Below, piece by piece: positions 41,872-51,186 of a stretch of DNA of 64,000 nucleotides. Source of the stretch: Paracoccus haematequi (GTDB lineage Bacteria > Pseudomonadota > Alphaproteobacteria > Rhodobacterales > Rhodobacteraceae); NCBI RefSeq assembly GCF_900631945.1, contig NZ_UZWE01000025.1:56147-120146 (forward strand). Direction: 5' to 3'. The position numbers and the translations under genes were made by a program. Position 1 is the stretch's first letter. Every line of letters begins with the position of its first letter. Under the pieces are notes generated by a model. It was not told where the DNA came from, did not search any database, and saw nothing but the letters and a program-made list of their open reading frames with translations.

Positions 41872-42806
41872 GTGATGTCCTGTCGGGTCAGGGAAACGCG
41901 CCTGCCGCCAATGACCCAAAGTGTCAGCAGCAGGACCAGGGCCGCCGCCGCAAGGGGCGGCGACAGGCTGCGGGTCGCCGGGACGGTCTTGCCCGGCGCA
42001 TGGACGGCAAGCGCGCGGTCGATCGCCGCCGGGCCGTCCGACAGGCGCAGGAAGCCAAGGCCGCGTTCTGCGGCAAGGTCCGCCAGATACTCGGCGCGCA
42101 GGGCCGACAGATGTTCGCTGCCGTCCAGGTCAGACTCGCCATAGGGGTTGTTGCGCGGGTGCCAGCCGGGGCGTTGGGCCGCGTCGGGCGGCGGCGCGCC
42201 CAGCCGTGCCGGGGCGTGCTGCACGTCGCCGGGTTCATAGAAACCGGCCTCGCGGCCCAGATCGTCGAATTTCGGGATCGGCGCGGGCTGATCGCCGCCC
42301 ACGCCCAGAATCAGCCCGCCGGGACTGTCGCCTGCAAATCGGGCCGCGCCGGAATAGGGCAGGGGCGGGGCCTCTTGCCCATCGGTCACGAAGATCAGGG
42401 GAACGCCCAACCCCCCGGCGCGGCGCAGCGCGTGGTCCAGGCCCTTCTGGATCATGCTGTCGCCTTCCCAGGCCATTCGCCAGTCCAGTCCATCCATCGC
42501 GCCCTTGATGGATGCGAAGTCGGCGCAGATCTCGACCGGCTCGAACAGGGTCAGGCTGCGGCGTTCGGTGAAGAGCGCAAGGCCGATGCGGCTGCCGCAG
42601 GGGCGGGTCGCGATCCAGTCGGTCAGCGCGCGGCGCGCGTAGTCCAGCCGCGAGCCGCCCTCCATGTCGCGGGTGTTCATCGACCGGGTGATGTCCACCA
42701 CCACCAGCGCATCGGTCAGCCGCTGCGGGCGCGTCAGGCCGGGGCCGATCATCGCCATTCCGGCCAGGATGGCGGCGATGGCGGGCAGGATCACGCGCAC
42801 CCTCAT
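41868..42806 (-). CDS. mxaL: MxaL, von Willebrand A-domain membrane protein
   Basis: 312 aa. N-terminal helix, then a VWA domain with the MIDAS start DALVVVDITRSMNTRDMEG and the later LIFVTDGQEAPP; a C-terminal helix (PPLAAAALVLLLTLWVIGG) holds it in the membrane. With MxaA and MxaK it is implicated in calcium insertion into methanol dehydrogenase. Overlaps both mxaK and mxaD by 4 bases. Confidence 0.9.
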   Translation of the reverse strand: MRVRVILPAIAAILAGMAMIGPGLTRPQRLTDALVVVDITRSMNTRDMEGGSRLDYARRALTDWIATRPCGSRIGLALFTERRSLTLFEPVEICADFASIKGAMDGLDWRMAWEGDSMIQKGLDHALRRAGGLGVPLIFVTDGQEAPPLPYSGAARFAGDSPGGLILGVGGDQPAPIPKFDDLGREAGFYEPGDVQHAPARLGAPPPDAAQRPGWHPRNNPYGESDLDGSEHLSALRAEYLADLAAERGLGFLRLSDGPAAIDRALAVHAPGKTVPATRSLSPPLAAAALVLLLTLWVIGGRRVSLTRQDIT

Positions 42807-43354
42807 GGCGCCCCCCGAGGCAGGCCGGGCAGATCGGTCCACAGCCTGCGGGGCTGCGCCAGCGGATCGCTTTCGCCGTCGGCCAGCGGCCGGGGCAGGT
42901 CGCGCACCAGGCGCATGGCAAGATCGAGGTTCACCTTGCCGTCCCGAAACCCAGGCACGGCGCGCAGCGCGTCCCGATAGGCGGTCTTGGCAAGCGAGAT
43001 CTCGGTTTCGGCATTCTCGAAATTGCCCGCTTCGATCTGTTGGAAACCGGCGCGCATCCGGGCGTTGCCGATGGCATAGCTGGCCTCGGACAGCAGTTCG
43101 GGCGGGGCGCCGACCAGCAGCGGCAGCCGATCCTGCGCCTCGGGCAGGCGGTCGCGCCAGGCCAGGAACAGGATCCGGGCATGGGTGGCGCGCGGATCGG
43201 CGCTTGCGGCCGGAATGGCGTCGCGGCCCGCCGCCAGGTCGCGGATCGCGGCATTGTCGCGGGCGTCCTGCCAGACGGCGCGGCCAAACCAGGCGGTCGC
43301 CGCGAGGGACGCGGCAAGACACAGCAGCAGCGCCATGAAGGCCAGCCGTCTCAT
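42803..43354 (-). CDS. mxaK: MxaK, methanol dehydrogenase maturation protein
   Basis: 183 aa with one N-terminal helix (AFMALLLCLAASLAATAWFG) and a helical periplasmic part resembling TPR-like repeats (ARILFLAWRDRLPEAQDRLPLL, NARMRAGFQQIEAGNFENAETEISLAKTAYRDAL). Sequence is weakly conserved; the call rests on its place between mxaC and mxaL. Implicated in calcium incorporation. Confidence 0.85.
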   Translation of the reverse strand: MRRLAFMALLLCLAASLAATAWFGRAVWQDARDNAAIRDLAAGRDAIPAASADPRATHARILFLAWRDRLPEAQDRLPLLVGAPPELLSEASYAIGNARMRAGFQQIEAGNFENAETEISLAKTAYRDALRAVPGFRDGKVNLDLAMRLVRDLPRPLADGESDPLAQPRRLWTDLPGLPRGAP

Positions 43355-44364
43355 GGCTGGCGCACCAGCGGGGCGGGGCGGCGGGGCGCGAAGGGCCGCT
43401 CCAACGCGCGGGCGGCGGTCAGCAGCGCGGCGGCAAGCGCGGCGGCCAGGAAGCACAGCCAAGCCAGATCGCGGCGGGGCAAGCTGCGTTCGGTCAGGAT
43501 CGGCCTGGATTCCAGGGTGCCGATCTCGGCGACGGCCTGGGCCACGGCCTCGGGGCTTTCCGCCTCGAAGGCGCGATAGGTGATGCCAAGCCGCTGCAAC
43601 AGCAGGTGCAGGTGGCGTTCGGGCCGGGTCTGGGGGCTGTCCGCCTCGCCCGGCGCGCCGGGGTCGAAAATGCTGCGCGCGCCCTCGGTCCGCAGATACA
43701 GCCAATAGAGGTTGACCTGCTGTTCCAGGGCCAGTTCGCGGACCAGATCCTGCACCTCGGGCGCGATGACGGCGGCGCCGTCCGACACCAGCACCACCGC
43801 CCGCGATCCCATGGCCGACGCGTCTCGGGTCATCTGCATCGCCAGGGCCAGCCCGCGCCCCACATCGGTCTGCGACAGGCCGCGTTCGCTCTGCGCGGTG
43901 ATGGCCGCGGCGATGGCGCTGCGGCTGGTGGTCATCGGCAGCACCTGCAACGGCGCCGTGGAAAAGGCTGCGATGCCGATGCGGTCGTCGGGGCGGCCCG
44001 CGATGAAGTCTTGCAGGATGCGGCGGGCGGCGGCGGCCTTGCTTTCGTCGGTCCCGTCGGGCGCGCGGCCCGCGAAGGTGTCGTCCATGCTGGAGGAGCG
44101 GTCGATCAGCAGAACAAGGTTGGTGCCCATGCCGCGATAGGGCAGGGATCCGCCCCGCAGATACGGACCGGCCAGGCCCATGATCAGCGCCGCGAGCGCG
44201 ATCACGCCCGCCGCCGTCAGCCCGCGATCTACGGCGCGGGACACCCCTTCGGCCGGACGCAGATCCAGCCGGGGCACGGACGAGGATCGCAGCCATCGCG
44301 TCAGCAGCGGCAGGCCCGCAAGCGGCAGCGCCCACAAGGCGAAGGGTGCGGTAAAGCCGATCAT
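43351..44364 (-). CDS. mxaC: MxaC, von Willebrand A-domain membrane protein
   Basis: 337 aa. BatA-like: two N-terminal helices, VWA domain with MIDAS motif LVLLIDRSSSMDDTF and VVLVSDGAAVI, C-terminal helix (LAWLCFLAAALAAALL). Partner of the MoxR-type ATPase MxaR in maturation of the dehydrogenase. Overlaps mxaA and mxaK by ATGA. Confidence 0.9.
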   Translation of the reverse strand: MIGFTAPFALWALPLAGLPLLTRWLRSSSVPRLDLRPAEGVSRAVDRGLTAAGVIALAALIMGLAGPYLRGGSLPYRGMGTNLVLLIDRSSSMDDTFAGRAPDGTDESKAAAARRILQDFIAGRPDDRIGIAAFSTAPLQVLPMTTSRSAIAAAITAQSERGLSQTDVGRGLALAMQMTRDASAMGSRAVVLVSDGAAVIAPEVQDLVRELALEQQVNLYWLYLRTEGARSIFDPGAPGEADSPQTRPERHLHLLLQRLGITYRAFEAESPEAVAQAVAEIGTLESRPILTERSLPRRDLAWLCFLAAALAAALLTAARALERPFAPRRPAPLVRQP

Positions 44365-45179
44365 CGCCGCCCTCGTTCGATCCGCGCCAGGTCGCGGGCC
44401 AGGGCCTGGGCCTCGGCCGTGTCGGGGTGCGCGTGCTGGCCGAAGAAGGCGGCGTCCGAGGCGGCGAAGAAGGCGGCCAGCCGGTCGGCCAGCGGGCGGA
44501 ACTCGGGCCGGGCGGCCAGGAACTGCGGCAGGTCCGCGCCGATCAGGACGCGGCCGAACGCGGCGTCCAGGGCGCGGTGCAGCAACCGGCGGTCGGGCAG
44601 GCGGGCCATTGCGCGCGCCGCACGGGTGAAGGGGCGCGCGGGCCGGGCGCGGAACGGTCCCCAGGCCTGGTGCCAGGCCAGGCCCAGCCCCGACAGGATC
44701 AGCGCCGCCAGCGACAGGCCCAGGCCCGCGCGGGCGGGCATCGGGTCGATCAGCCGGAAACGCGGATCGGGCTGCAACTGATCGGCGGTCGAGGGCGCGG
44801 TCAGCGGCCGGAGGGGCGAGGTGACGAAGCCGAAACCCGGCAGTTCCGCCACGGTGCCGTCCGACAGGCGGATGGGCTGGGCGGGAACCTCGCGCCAACT
44901 CGGCTCCAGTGCGGAATAGAAGTTCTGCCAGCGCAGGGTCAGATGCAGGCCGGTGTCGGCCTGTTCGGCTTCGACCGCGCGCAGGTCCAGCCAGTAATCC
45001 ACCGCCCGAGGGCGCGGCAGGCTGGCGGGATCGACGGTCACGCCCGGCGGCAGGGCGATGGTGACGCGCTGCACCAGTTCGTCGCCCAGCCACCAGCCAT
45101 AGCCATGCGGATTGTCCGCCGTGACGACCGGCTGCGCCAGGGCGGGCAGGGGCAGCAGCGCAAGCGCCAGCCATTTCAT
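44361..45179 (-). CDS. mxaA: MxaA, methanol dehydrogenase calcium-insertion factor
   Basis: 272 aa with signal peptide (MKWLALALLPLPALA), a periplasmic beta-rich domain, one central helix (LGLSLAALILSGLGLAWHQAWG) and a cytoplasmic C-terminal part (FTRAARAMARLPDRRLLHRALDAAFG). MxaA mutants elsewhere make apoenzyme lacking Ca2+. Coupled by overlap to mxaS and mxaC. Confidence 0.88.
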   Translation of the reverse strand: MKWLALALLPLPALAQPVVTADNPHGYGWWLGDELVQRVTIALPPGVTVDPASLPRPRAVDYWLDLRAVEAEQADTGLHLTLRWQNFYSALEPSWREVPAQPIRLSDGTVAELPGFGFVTSPLRPLTAPSTADQLQPDPRFRLIDPMPARAGLGLSLAALILSGLGLAWHQAWGPFRARPARPFTRAARAMARLPDRRLLHRALDAAFGRVLIGADLPQFLAARPEFRPLADRLAAFFAASDAAFFGQHAHPDTAEAQALARDLARIERGRR

Positions 45180-46039
45180 AGCGGCGCCTCGTCCAGGGTG
45201 GCGATCAGGTCGCCGATGTCGATGCTGTCGCGGATCTCGACGGGACGCAGGCCTTGGCCCGCAAAGACCGCCCGCAGGGACTGCCGGTGGCGCAGGCTGG
45301 CCTGAGCCTGGCGGGCGGCCCATCTGCCCGAGGTCAGCAGCGTGCGGCGGCGGCCGGTTTCGGGATCGCGGATCTCGGCCAGGCCGAAATCGCCGGGCGG
45401 TTCCTCAAGCCCGCTGTCGCGCAGCCAGATCGGCAGAACCGGACGGGGGGACAGCGCTTCCAGCAGCAGGGCCAGTTCGGGCGCCGAGATGTCGAAATCC
45501 GAAATCACCGCGACCAGGACGCGCCGCCGGGGCAGCGAGGATGCGGCGGCGATCAGCCCGCCGACGCCCGACCCCGTGGGGATCAGCGCCGCGATCAGAT
45601 CGCGCGCCTGTTGCCCGATACCTGCCCGCCGAGATGGGGGCAGCGCGGCCAGGATCTCGTTGCCGCCGACCGCCTGGACCGCCGCCCGGTCGCCGCCGCG
45701 CCGGGCGGCCTGGGCCAGCCCGCCCGCCATCAGCGCGGCCAGCCCCTGCCGGTCGGATAAGGCCCCCGCCCCCAGCGAGGCCGAGGCATCCACCAGCACA
45801 TGCAGCGTGATGTCGGCGGGCCGTTCGAAACGGCGCACGAAGAAACCGCCCATCGGATCGGTCAGCGACCGGCGCAGATCCAGCCGCCGTGCGTCGGGAT
45901 AGGCCAATAGCGGCGCAAGATCGGCGAACGCGCCGCCCGCGCCGCGCATTCGGCCGCGATGGGCGCCCTGGCGCAGGCCGGGCTGCGGCTGCGCCATCCG
46001 CCAGGCGAGGGCGTCGAACAGATGCAGGTCCGCCGTCAT
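45176..46039 (-). CDS. mxaS: MxaS, DUF58 protein
   Basis: 287 aa with the DUF58 signature (FVRRFERPADITLHVLVDASASLGAG and VLVAVISDFDISAPELALLLEAL), the soluble VWA-like partner usual beside MoxR ATPases. No membrane segment. The start at 46039 (MTADLHLFDALAW) overlaps the mxaR stop; the longer open frame is the shadow of mxaR. Confidence 0.9.
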   Translation of the reverse strand: MTADLHLFDALAWRMAQPQPGLRQGAHRGRMRGAGGAFADLAPLLAYPDARRLDLRRSLTDPMGGFFVRRFERPADITLHVLVDASASLGAGALSDRQGLAALMAGGLAQAARRGGDRAAVQAVGGNEILAALPPSRRAGIGQQARDLIAALIPTGSGVGGLIAAASSLPRRRVLVAVISDFDISAPELALLLEALSPRPVLPIWLRDSGLEEPPGDFGLAEIRDPETGRRRTLLTSGRWAARQAQASLRHRQSLRAVFAGQGLRPVEIRDSIDIGDLIATLDEAPL

Positions 46040-47064
46040 TCCGCAGGCACCGGGATCGTGTCGAAGGCTGCGCGGATCAGGGCGGGCACCAGGATTTCGC
46101 GCCGTGCCTCGTAGGCGGGTCCAAGAAAGGTGCGATGGGCCATCACCGGGGCAAAGACCTCGCGCACGTCCTGGGGCAGCACCGCGTCGCGGCCATCGGC
46201 CCAGGCGGCGGCGCGGGCGACACGCACCAGGGCCTGCATCCCGCGCGGGCTGACGCCGCCCTGCACCAGCCGGGCCATGTCCGCGTCCTGAACGGAAAGC
46301 CCCGCCCGGACCGGATCGCGCAGGGCGTCGCACAGGTCGAAGACATAGCGCTGCAAGGCCGGGCTGGCATGGACGCCCGCCTGGATCTGCGCGGCCAGCC
46401 GGTTCAGCCCGTGATAAGGCAGCACGCCGGCGGACAGGCCGCCGATCAGCGCGTCGGTGTCGTGGAAACGGGTGTCGAAGGCCAGGGCGATCCGGTCGTC
46501 GCGGGCCGTCGGCACCGTCACCGGGATTTCCATCGCGAAGCGGTCGCGGGCGGCGGCGGGCAGTTCGAACGTCTCGTCGCGCTCGATCTGGTTGCGGTCG
46601 GCGAAGACCTGAAGATGCGGAAAGCGGTATTCGCGGCGAAAGGCGGTCAGGCTGCGTTCGGCCATCAGCCGCAGCAGCATGGCGTGAACCTGCGGGCGGG
46701 CGCGGTTGATCTCGTTGAAGAAGAAGATCGACAGATCCTCGCCCTGCGACAGCGCCGGGCCGGGTTCGATCCGCGGCTTTCCGTCGTCGTCCAGATGCGC
46801 GTCATAGATCAGGTCCGTGGGCAGCAGATCCACCGTGCCCTCGACCCGCGCATAGGGGCCGCCGATGGCGCGGGCGACCGCGCGCAGCAGCGTCGTCTTG
46901 CCGGTGCCCACGTCGCCCGCCAGCAGCACATGGCCGCGCGCCAGAACCGACAGCAGGATTAGCCGGATGGCCCGCGACTGGCCCAGGACGACGGAATTGA
47001 GTTGCGCCTCGGCGTCGCGCAGGCGGGACAGCCAGTCGGCCGGGGCAGGGGCATCTTGCAGCAT
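46036..47064 (-). CDS. mxaR: MxaR, MoxR-type AAA+ ATPase
   Basis: 342 aa, founding family of MoxR chaperone ATPases. Walker A AGDVGTGKTTLL, Walker B FFFNEINRARPQVHAMLL, sensor region FADRNQIERDETFELPAAARDRFAM and C-terminal lid with RGMQALVRVARAAAW. It is thought to remodel the VWA partners MxaC/L/S during activation of the dehydrogenase. Begins 81 bases after mxaI, beyond a hairpin. Confidence 0.93.
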   Translation of the reverse strand: MLQDAPAPADWLSRLRDAEAQLNSVVLGQSRAIRLILLSVLARGHVLLAGDVGTGKTTLLRAVARAIGGPYARVEGTVDLLPTDLIYDAHLDDDGKPRIEPGPALSQGEDLSIFFFNEINRARPQVHAMLLRLMAERSLTAFRREYRFPHLQVFADRNQIERDETFELPAAARDRFAMEIPVTVPTARDDRIALAFDTRFHDTDALIGGLSAGVLPYHGLNRLAAQIQAGVHASPALQRYVFDLCDALRDPVRAGLSVQDADMARLVQGGVSPRGMQALVRVARAAAWADGRDAVLPQDVREVFAPVMAHRTFLGPAYEARREILVPALIRAAFDTIPVPAE

Positions 47065-47122
47065 GGATCACCGTGGAAAAGCGGATGTGCCGCGCCGGGA
47101 CGTGACATTTGGGAGTAGCCGT

Positions 47123-47144
47123 CCGGGGGCGCGGCACGCCCCGG
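47123..47144 (-). terminator. Hairpin directly after mxaI
   Basis: CCGGGGGCG/CGCCCCGG type stem (47123-47131 with 47137-47144) lies immediately past the mxaI stop, without a T-run. Likely attenuates transcription into mxaR or protects the upstream message. Confidence 0.6.
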
Positions 47145-47456
47145 TCACTGTGCGGGCGGCGTGGCGCCTTCCTCATAGCCGGGGATCTTGGCGACATCGT
47201 ATTCGAACGTCCCCGTCTGGGCCGCATGCCAGATCCGCCAGGCGTTGCGATTGTCCATCGCCGCCAGGGATTCGCCCTGCTTGGACAGTTCCGCCGGATC
47301 GTGCTGGGGGTCGTATTCGGAACCCTCGACCCGTTCGGGATAGTCGGGCTTGGGTTCCCAGCAATTGCCGGGGGCGCGGCAGTTGGTGCCGTCATAGGCG
47401 AAGGCCGGGGCGGCCAGGGACATCGCGGCGGCGATGCCGAATGCGATCAGTTTCAT
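47145..47456 (-). CDS. mxaI: Methanol dehydrogenase small (beta) subunit
   Basis: 103 aa: signal peptide MKLIAFGIAAAMSLAAPAFA, mature protein YDGTNCRAPGNCWEPKPDYP and so on. The two cysteines of NCRAPGNC form the known disulfide. The rest is a single long charged helix (NRNAWRIWHAAQTGTFEYDVAKIP). Found only with Ca-type MxaF, as the beta part of the periplasmic alpha2-beta2 enzyme. Confidence 0.97.
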   Translation of the reverse strand: MKLIAFGIAAAMSLAAPAFAYDGTNCRAPGNCWEPKPDYPERVEGSEYDPQHDPAELSKQGESLAAMDNRNAWRIWHAAQTGTFEYDVAKIPGYEEGATPPAQ

Positions 47457-47482
47457 CTGTTCTCCTCCTTCTGTGGAAATGA

Positions 47483-47500
47483 CCGGCGCCGCTGCGCCGG
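47483..47500 (-). terminator. Hairpin between mxaG and mxaI
   Basis: 7-bp perfect stem CCGGCGC/GCGCCGG with a 4-base loop, 27 bases before mxaI and 13 after the mxaG stop; no T-run. Confidence 0.5.
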
Positions 47501-47512
47501 CCGGTCGCAGCC

Positions 47513-48046
47513 TCAGGACTGGTCCTCCTCAGCGCCCTGGGGCTTGAACGGGGCAAAGTTCTCGCGCTGTTCCGGCGTCAGCCAGGTCGCGGTCTGCGGA
47601 TCGCCGGTATAGAGATGGCGCACCCAGGCCATCGCCAGCAGCATCTCGTCCAGGGTCAGGCTGCCCCACATCGGACCCATCTGCCCCGAAGCGCCGCCAT
47701 AGAGCGTCGAGAACAACCCCACATCGGTTTCGTTCTGCGGATAGGTCCAGTAGGAATCGTTGATCCCCGGCCCGATCTTGCCCTCGCCGTAATGGCCGTG
47801 GCAGCCCGAACACATGGTGTTGTAGGTTTCCTCGGCCTGGGCCATCACCTCGGGGTTCTCGTTATAGATGTTGACCCCGGTGGCCATGAATTCCTTGACC
47901 GCCTCGGTGTCGCGGCCTTCCTCCATGGCGTCGTCGAAGTTCAGCGGAGAGCCGTCGACCGTGTTGTAGAACTGTGGCTGCGCGAAGGCGGCGCCAAGCC
48001 CCAAACCCAAGCCCGTCACGATCACTGCCAGCGAAAGATGCCTCAT
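47513..48046 (-). CDS. mxaG: Cytochrome cL, electron acceptor of methanol dehydrogenase
   Basis: 177 aa with signal peptide ([22 protein letters not shown]). Single haem site Cys79-Ser-Gly-Cys82-His83 with an axial Met in [20 protein letters not shown]. This acidic cytochrome takes electrons from PQQ in MxaFI and passes them to class I cytochrome c and the oxidase (cytochrome c551i in P. denitrificans). 14 bases after mxaJ. Confidence 0.95.
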   Translation of the reverse strand: MRHLSLAVIVTGLGLGLGAAFAQPQFYNTVDGSPLNFDDAMEEGRDTEAVKEFMATGVNIYNENPEVMAQAEETYNTMCSGCHGHYGEGKIGPGINDSYWTYPQNETDVGLFSTLYGGASGQMGPMWGSLTLDEMLLAMAWVRHLYTGDPQTATWLTPEQRENFAPFKPQGAEEDQS

Positions 48047-48060
48047 GTCTTGTCCTTGTC

Positions 48061-48897
48061 TTAGGAATCGAGCGGCAAGGTCGGGATGCCTTCCTCGTCC
48101 AGGATCGCCCGGATGCGGTCCTTGCCGGATTCCAGGGCCGTGTTGATGCGGTCCAGCAGTTCGGGCTTGTCCGGCGCGACGCCGACCGACTGGCTGTATT
48201 GCAGCGGGATGATGACGCCATCCTGGCGTTCGATCTCGTTGGTGATCAGGGTCAGCTTCAGCGGCTCGCGGGAATCGCGGACATAGCGGGCCACGTCGGG
48301 GGCGAAGGCGATGCCCAGATCGGCATTGCCCGCCGCGACCTCGGACACGACGCGGTCGGCCGGAACCTGGGTGTATTTGTTGCGCCGATCCTCGAAATCC
48401 GTCAGCGAGGCCTGATAGATCAGGTTGTATTCATAGCGGCCGGTATATTTCAGGATCGTCTCGGCCGGGCTGTGATAACGATAGGAAAAGGTGTCGAACC
48501 CTTCCCGGTCCACGTCCTGCCACCTGTCGCCCTCGAAGTTCCGGTCCTGGCGGCTGATGAAGGCATAGGCCGAACGGTAATAGGGTTCGCTGGTCAGCAG
48601 CCGCCTGTCACCCTGGTCCACGCCGATCAGCACGTCGCACAAACCGTCCTCGATCCCGTCGCGGACCAGATAGATCGCGTCCTTGCCGATCTGCACCAGA
48701 TCCAGGGTCATCCCCGCCTCGTCGGCCAGAACCTCGGCGATCCGGTTCTCGAAGCCGGTGCGGTCCTCGGTCGAATAGGGCGCGTCCATGGTCGAGGCGC
48801 AGACCCGCAGCGTGTCGGCGTCCTGGGCTGCGGCGGTGCCAAGGCCGCACAGCAGGGCAGCCGTCCCGCAGCCGAGGCGCGAAATCGTCGCGTTCAT
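48061..48897 (-). CDS. mxaJ: MxaJ, periplasmic binding-protein-like accessory factor
   Basis: 278 aa with signal peptide ([24 protein letters not shown]). Type 2 periplasmic binding fold: [35 protein letters not shown] and [10 protein letters not shown]. MxaJ is needed for active methanol dehydrogenase, perhaps as a chaperone. The start at 48897 is used because it gives the signal peptide; upstream frame runs into the hairpin. Confidence 0.93.
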   Translation of the reverse strand: MNATISRLGCGTAALLCGLGTAAAQDADTLRVCASTMDAPYSTEDRTGFENRIAEVLADEAGMTLDLVQIGKDAIYLVRDGIEDGLCDVLIGVDQGDRRLLTSEPYYRSAYAFISRQDRNFEGDRWQDVDREGFDTFSYRYHSPAETILKYTGRYEYNLIYQASLTDFEDRRNKYTQVPADRVVSEVAAGNADLGIAFAPDVARYVRDSREPLKLTLITNEIERQDGVIIPLQYSQSVGVAPDKPELLDRINTALESGKDRIRAILDEEGIPTLPLDS

Positions 48898-48928
48898 CGT
48901 CAAGTCTCCCAAATGTCGGTCGGATGAT

Positions 48929-48954
48929 GCGGCGGGCCGGTCGCGGCCCGCCGC
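48929..48954 (-). terminator. Strong hairpin between mxaF and mxaJ
   Basis: 11-bp perfect stem GCGGCGGGCCG/CGGCCCGCCGC with a 4-base loop, 8 bases past the mxaF stop and without a T-run. Expected to stabilise the mxaF 3' end and reduce read-through, giving mxaF message in excess. Confidence 0.75.
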
Positions 48955-48962
48955 GGCGGGGA

Positions 48963-50861
48963 TCAGGCGTCGTCGCCGGGGATCCATTCGCCGATATTCA
49001 CGTCGTCGGTATGGACGCTGTTGCCGTCCAGCGAAAAGACCATCACGCCGCCGCCCATCTGGGTGAATTCCTTCAGCCTGCGGAAGGCGCCGACCGAACC
49101 CAGACCGGCGGTCGGGTCGTTCAGGTCGAAGACCAGGCCCACGCCGGGCCAGCCGCCCACGCCGTAATAGATGGCGACATATTGGCGCCCGTCATGCTGA
49201 TAGGTCATCGGATGGCCGACCACACCCGAAGGCAGCTTGTGCTTCCACAGCAGGTCGCCCGTGTCGCTGTCGCGCGCCTTGATGTAACCGTCCAGCGTGC
49301 CATAGAAGGTCAGCCCGCCCGCCGTGGACATGGTGCCGCCCCAGACGGCGAAACGCTCCATCTTCTCCCAGGCCATTTCGCCGGTGATGGCGTTGTAGGC
49401 CTTGATCTGGCCCAGCCCCAGGCCGTTCTGGCGATCGCCCTTCGGTCCCGGATACATGTCCAGCGTGGCGCCGACGAAGAACTGGCCCGCGCGATAGGGC
49501 AGCATGAACGGTTCCCAGTCCATGCAGATATGGTTGATGCCCAGCATGAACAGCTTGCGTTCCGGGTCATAGCTGTCATGGCCCTGGTTGTGATAGCCCA
49601 TGGCCGAGGGGCAGATGTCGCGCGCCTTGTGGTCCATGCGGGTGCCGAATTCGGGGTCGCGGACCGGCAGGCCGGTATCCAGCTGAACCTCTTTCACCCA
49701 GTTGACCGTATCGTCCATCTTGTCGGCCGAGATCAGGTCGCCATTGGTGCGGTCCAGCGTATAGACGATGCCGTTGCGGTCGGGATGGGTCAGCAGCTTG
49801 CGCATCTGACCGTCCTTGTCTTCCTGTTCGGACAGCATCATCACGTTGACGCCGGCATAGTCCCATTCGTCATGCGGGGTCTTCTGATAGGCGAACTTGG
49901 CTTCGCCCGTCTCGGCCTCGCGGCCCCAGATGGCCATGGTCCACTTGTTGTCGCCCGGCCGCATCGTCTCGTTCCAGGGCGCGGGGTTGCCCGAACCGTA
50001 GTAGAACAGATCCTCGTCGGGGTCATAGGCATACCAGCCCCAGTTGGTGCCGCCGCCGATCTTCCAGGCGTCGCCCTCCCAGGTCTCCAGACCCAGGTTG
50101 AACTGGCCGTAATGCGGGTTCGGTTCGTTGAAATCGGACGCCAGCTTCAGCTCCTCGTCCGGGCCGGTGGCGAAGGCGCGCCAGCGCTGTTCGCCGGTCT
50201 TCACGTCATAGGCGGTGACATAGCCGCGCACGCCCAGTTCCGCCCCCGAACTGCCCACCAGCACCATGTCCTTGATGACATAGGGCGCGATGGTCAGGGT
50301 CGAGCCGACCTTGATGTCGGAATTCTCCATGATCCAGATATTCTCGCCGGTATCGGCATCCATCGCGACGATATGGCCGTCAAGCTGGGTGCGGAACACC
50401 AGTGGCCCGCGCGTGTCGTCGCCCGGCCAATAGGCAAGGCCCCGGTTCACCACGTCGCAACAGGCGACGGTCCGGGCGGTCGGGTTCTGGCGCGGCTTGT
50501 TCTGCCACAGGATCGTGCCGGGATCGTTCAGATCCAGCGCGAAGGTGGTGTTCGGGAAGGGCGAATGGATGAACATCTTGTCGCCCACCACCAGAGGCGT
50601 GCCCTCGTGCCCGTGCAGCACCCCGGTCGAGAAGGACCAGGCCGGGCGCAGCCGGGCCACGGTTTCCTTGTTGATCTCGGTCATCTCGGAATAGTTCTGC
50701 GCGTTGTAGTCGCGCCCGGTCATGACCCAGTTCGCCGGATCCTGGGCCAGTTCCACCAATGTGTCGTTGGCGGCGGCGGGCGCCGCCAGCCCGCAGGCCA
50801 GCACGCTTGCCACGGCCAGCGGCGAGACATGCGTCATCGTCTTGCGAATTGTGCGTTTCAT
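48963..50861 (-). CDS. mxaF: Methanol dehydrogenase large subunit, PQQ/calcium type
   Basis: 632-aa PQQ quinoprotein that oxidises methanol to formaldehyde in the periplasm. A 31-residue signal peptide (ends GLAAPAAA) precedes mature [14 protein letters not shown]. Catalytic Asp334 (Asp303 of the mature enzyme) lies in [10 protein letters not shown]; two residues on is Ala336, where lanthanide XoxF has Asp, so this is the calcium form. The vicinal cysteine pair VACCDVV and the tryptophan-docking propeller repeats (for example [15 protein letters not shown]) are present. First gene of the mxa operon, divergent from mxaZYX. Confidence 0.98.
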   Translation of the reverse strand: MKRTIRKTMTHVSPLAVASVLACGLAAPAAANDTLVELAQDPANWVMTGRDYNAQNYSEMTEINKETVARLRPAWSFSTGVLHGHEGTPLVVGDKMFIHSPFPNTTFALDLNDPGTILWQNKPRQNPTARTVACCDVVNRGLAYWPGDDTRGPLVFRTQLDGHIVAMDADTGENIWIMENSDIKVGSTLTIAPYVIKDMVLVGSSGAELGVRGYVTAYDVKTGEQRWRAFATGPDEELKLASDFNEPNPHYGQFNLGLETWEGDAWKIGGGTNWGWYAYDPDEDLFYYGSGNPAPWNETMRPGDNKWTMAIWGREAETGEAKFAYQKTPHDEWDYAGVNVMMLSEQEDKDGQMRKLLTHPDRNGIVYTLDRTNGDLISADKMDDTVNWVKEVQLDTGLPVRDPEFGTRMDHKARDICPSAMGYHNQGHDSYDPERKLFMLGINHICMDWEPFMLPYRAGQFFVGATLDMYPGPKGDRQNGLGLGQIKAYNAITGEMAWEKMERFAVWGGTMSTAGGLTFYGTLDGYIKARDSDTGDLLWKHKLPSGVVGHPMTYQHDGRQYVAIYYGVGGWPGVGLVFDLNDPTAGLGSVGAFRRLKEFTQMGGGVMVFSLDGNSVHTDDVNIGEWIPGDDA

Positions 50862-51000
50862 GTGATCCTCTCCCTATCGCGCGGCGGATCCGGTGTCGGA
50901 GCCCTCCCCTCCGGTCCCGCGCGCCTGCTGCCAGCCTTCCGCCTGTGGGCGTTCGGTCTGCTGCAAGGACGATCAGAACACCCCGCCGCGGGCGTGTCTG

Positions 51001-51055
51001 CGGGGAACGGTCCCCGATCTTCGCGGGGGATTTTCCCCGTTGAAGCGGGGGGAAA
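51001..51055. promoter_or_regulatory. Clustered GGGGA/TCCCC inverted repeats in the mxaF-mxaZ divergent region
   Basis: Three overlapping symmetric elements: CGGGGA-ACGG-TCCCCG (51001-51016), CGGGG-GATTTT-CCCCG (51024-51039) and TTTTCCCCG/CGGGGGGAAA (51031-51039, 51046-51055). They lie 140-194 bases upstream of mxaF in the 325-base gap 50862-51186, which otherwise shows no gene. Candidate binding region for MxaX or a leader structure. Confidence 0.4.
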
Positions 51056-51186
51056 GTCATGGCGCGTCCCGATCGGCCATACCATTGTCCGAAGCCCGCG
51101 CAGATTGTCTCATCCCTTGGGCTGACCTAGCCTTGAAGGGCGCATCGGGCGCGGGGGCGAATCGCCCCGGACTGGGAAAGGACCGG

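Noticed and set aside
48963..50861. Lanthanide-dependent XoxF identity for the PQQ dehydrogenase
   Set aside because: The diagnostic extra Asp is Ala336 here, and mxaI and the full mxaRSACKLD set follow.
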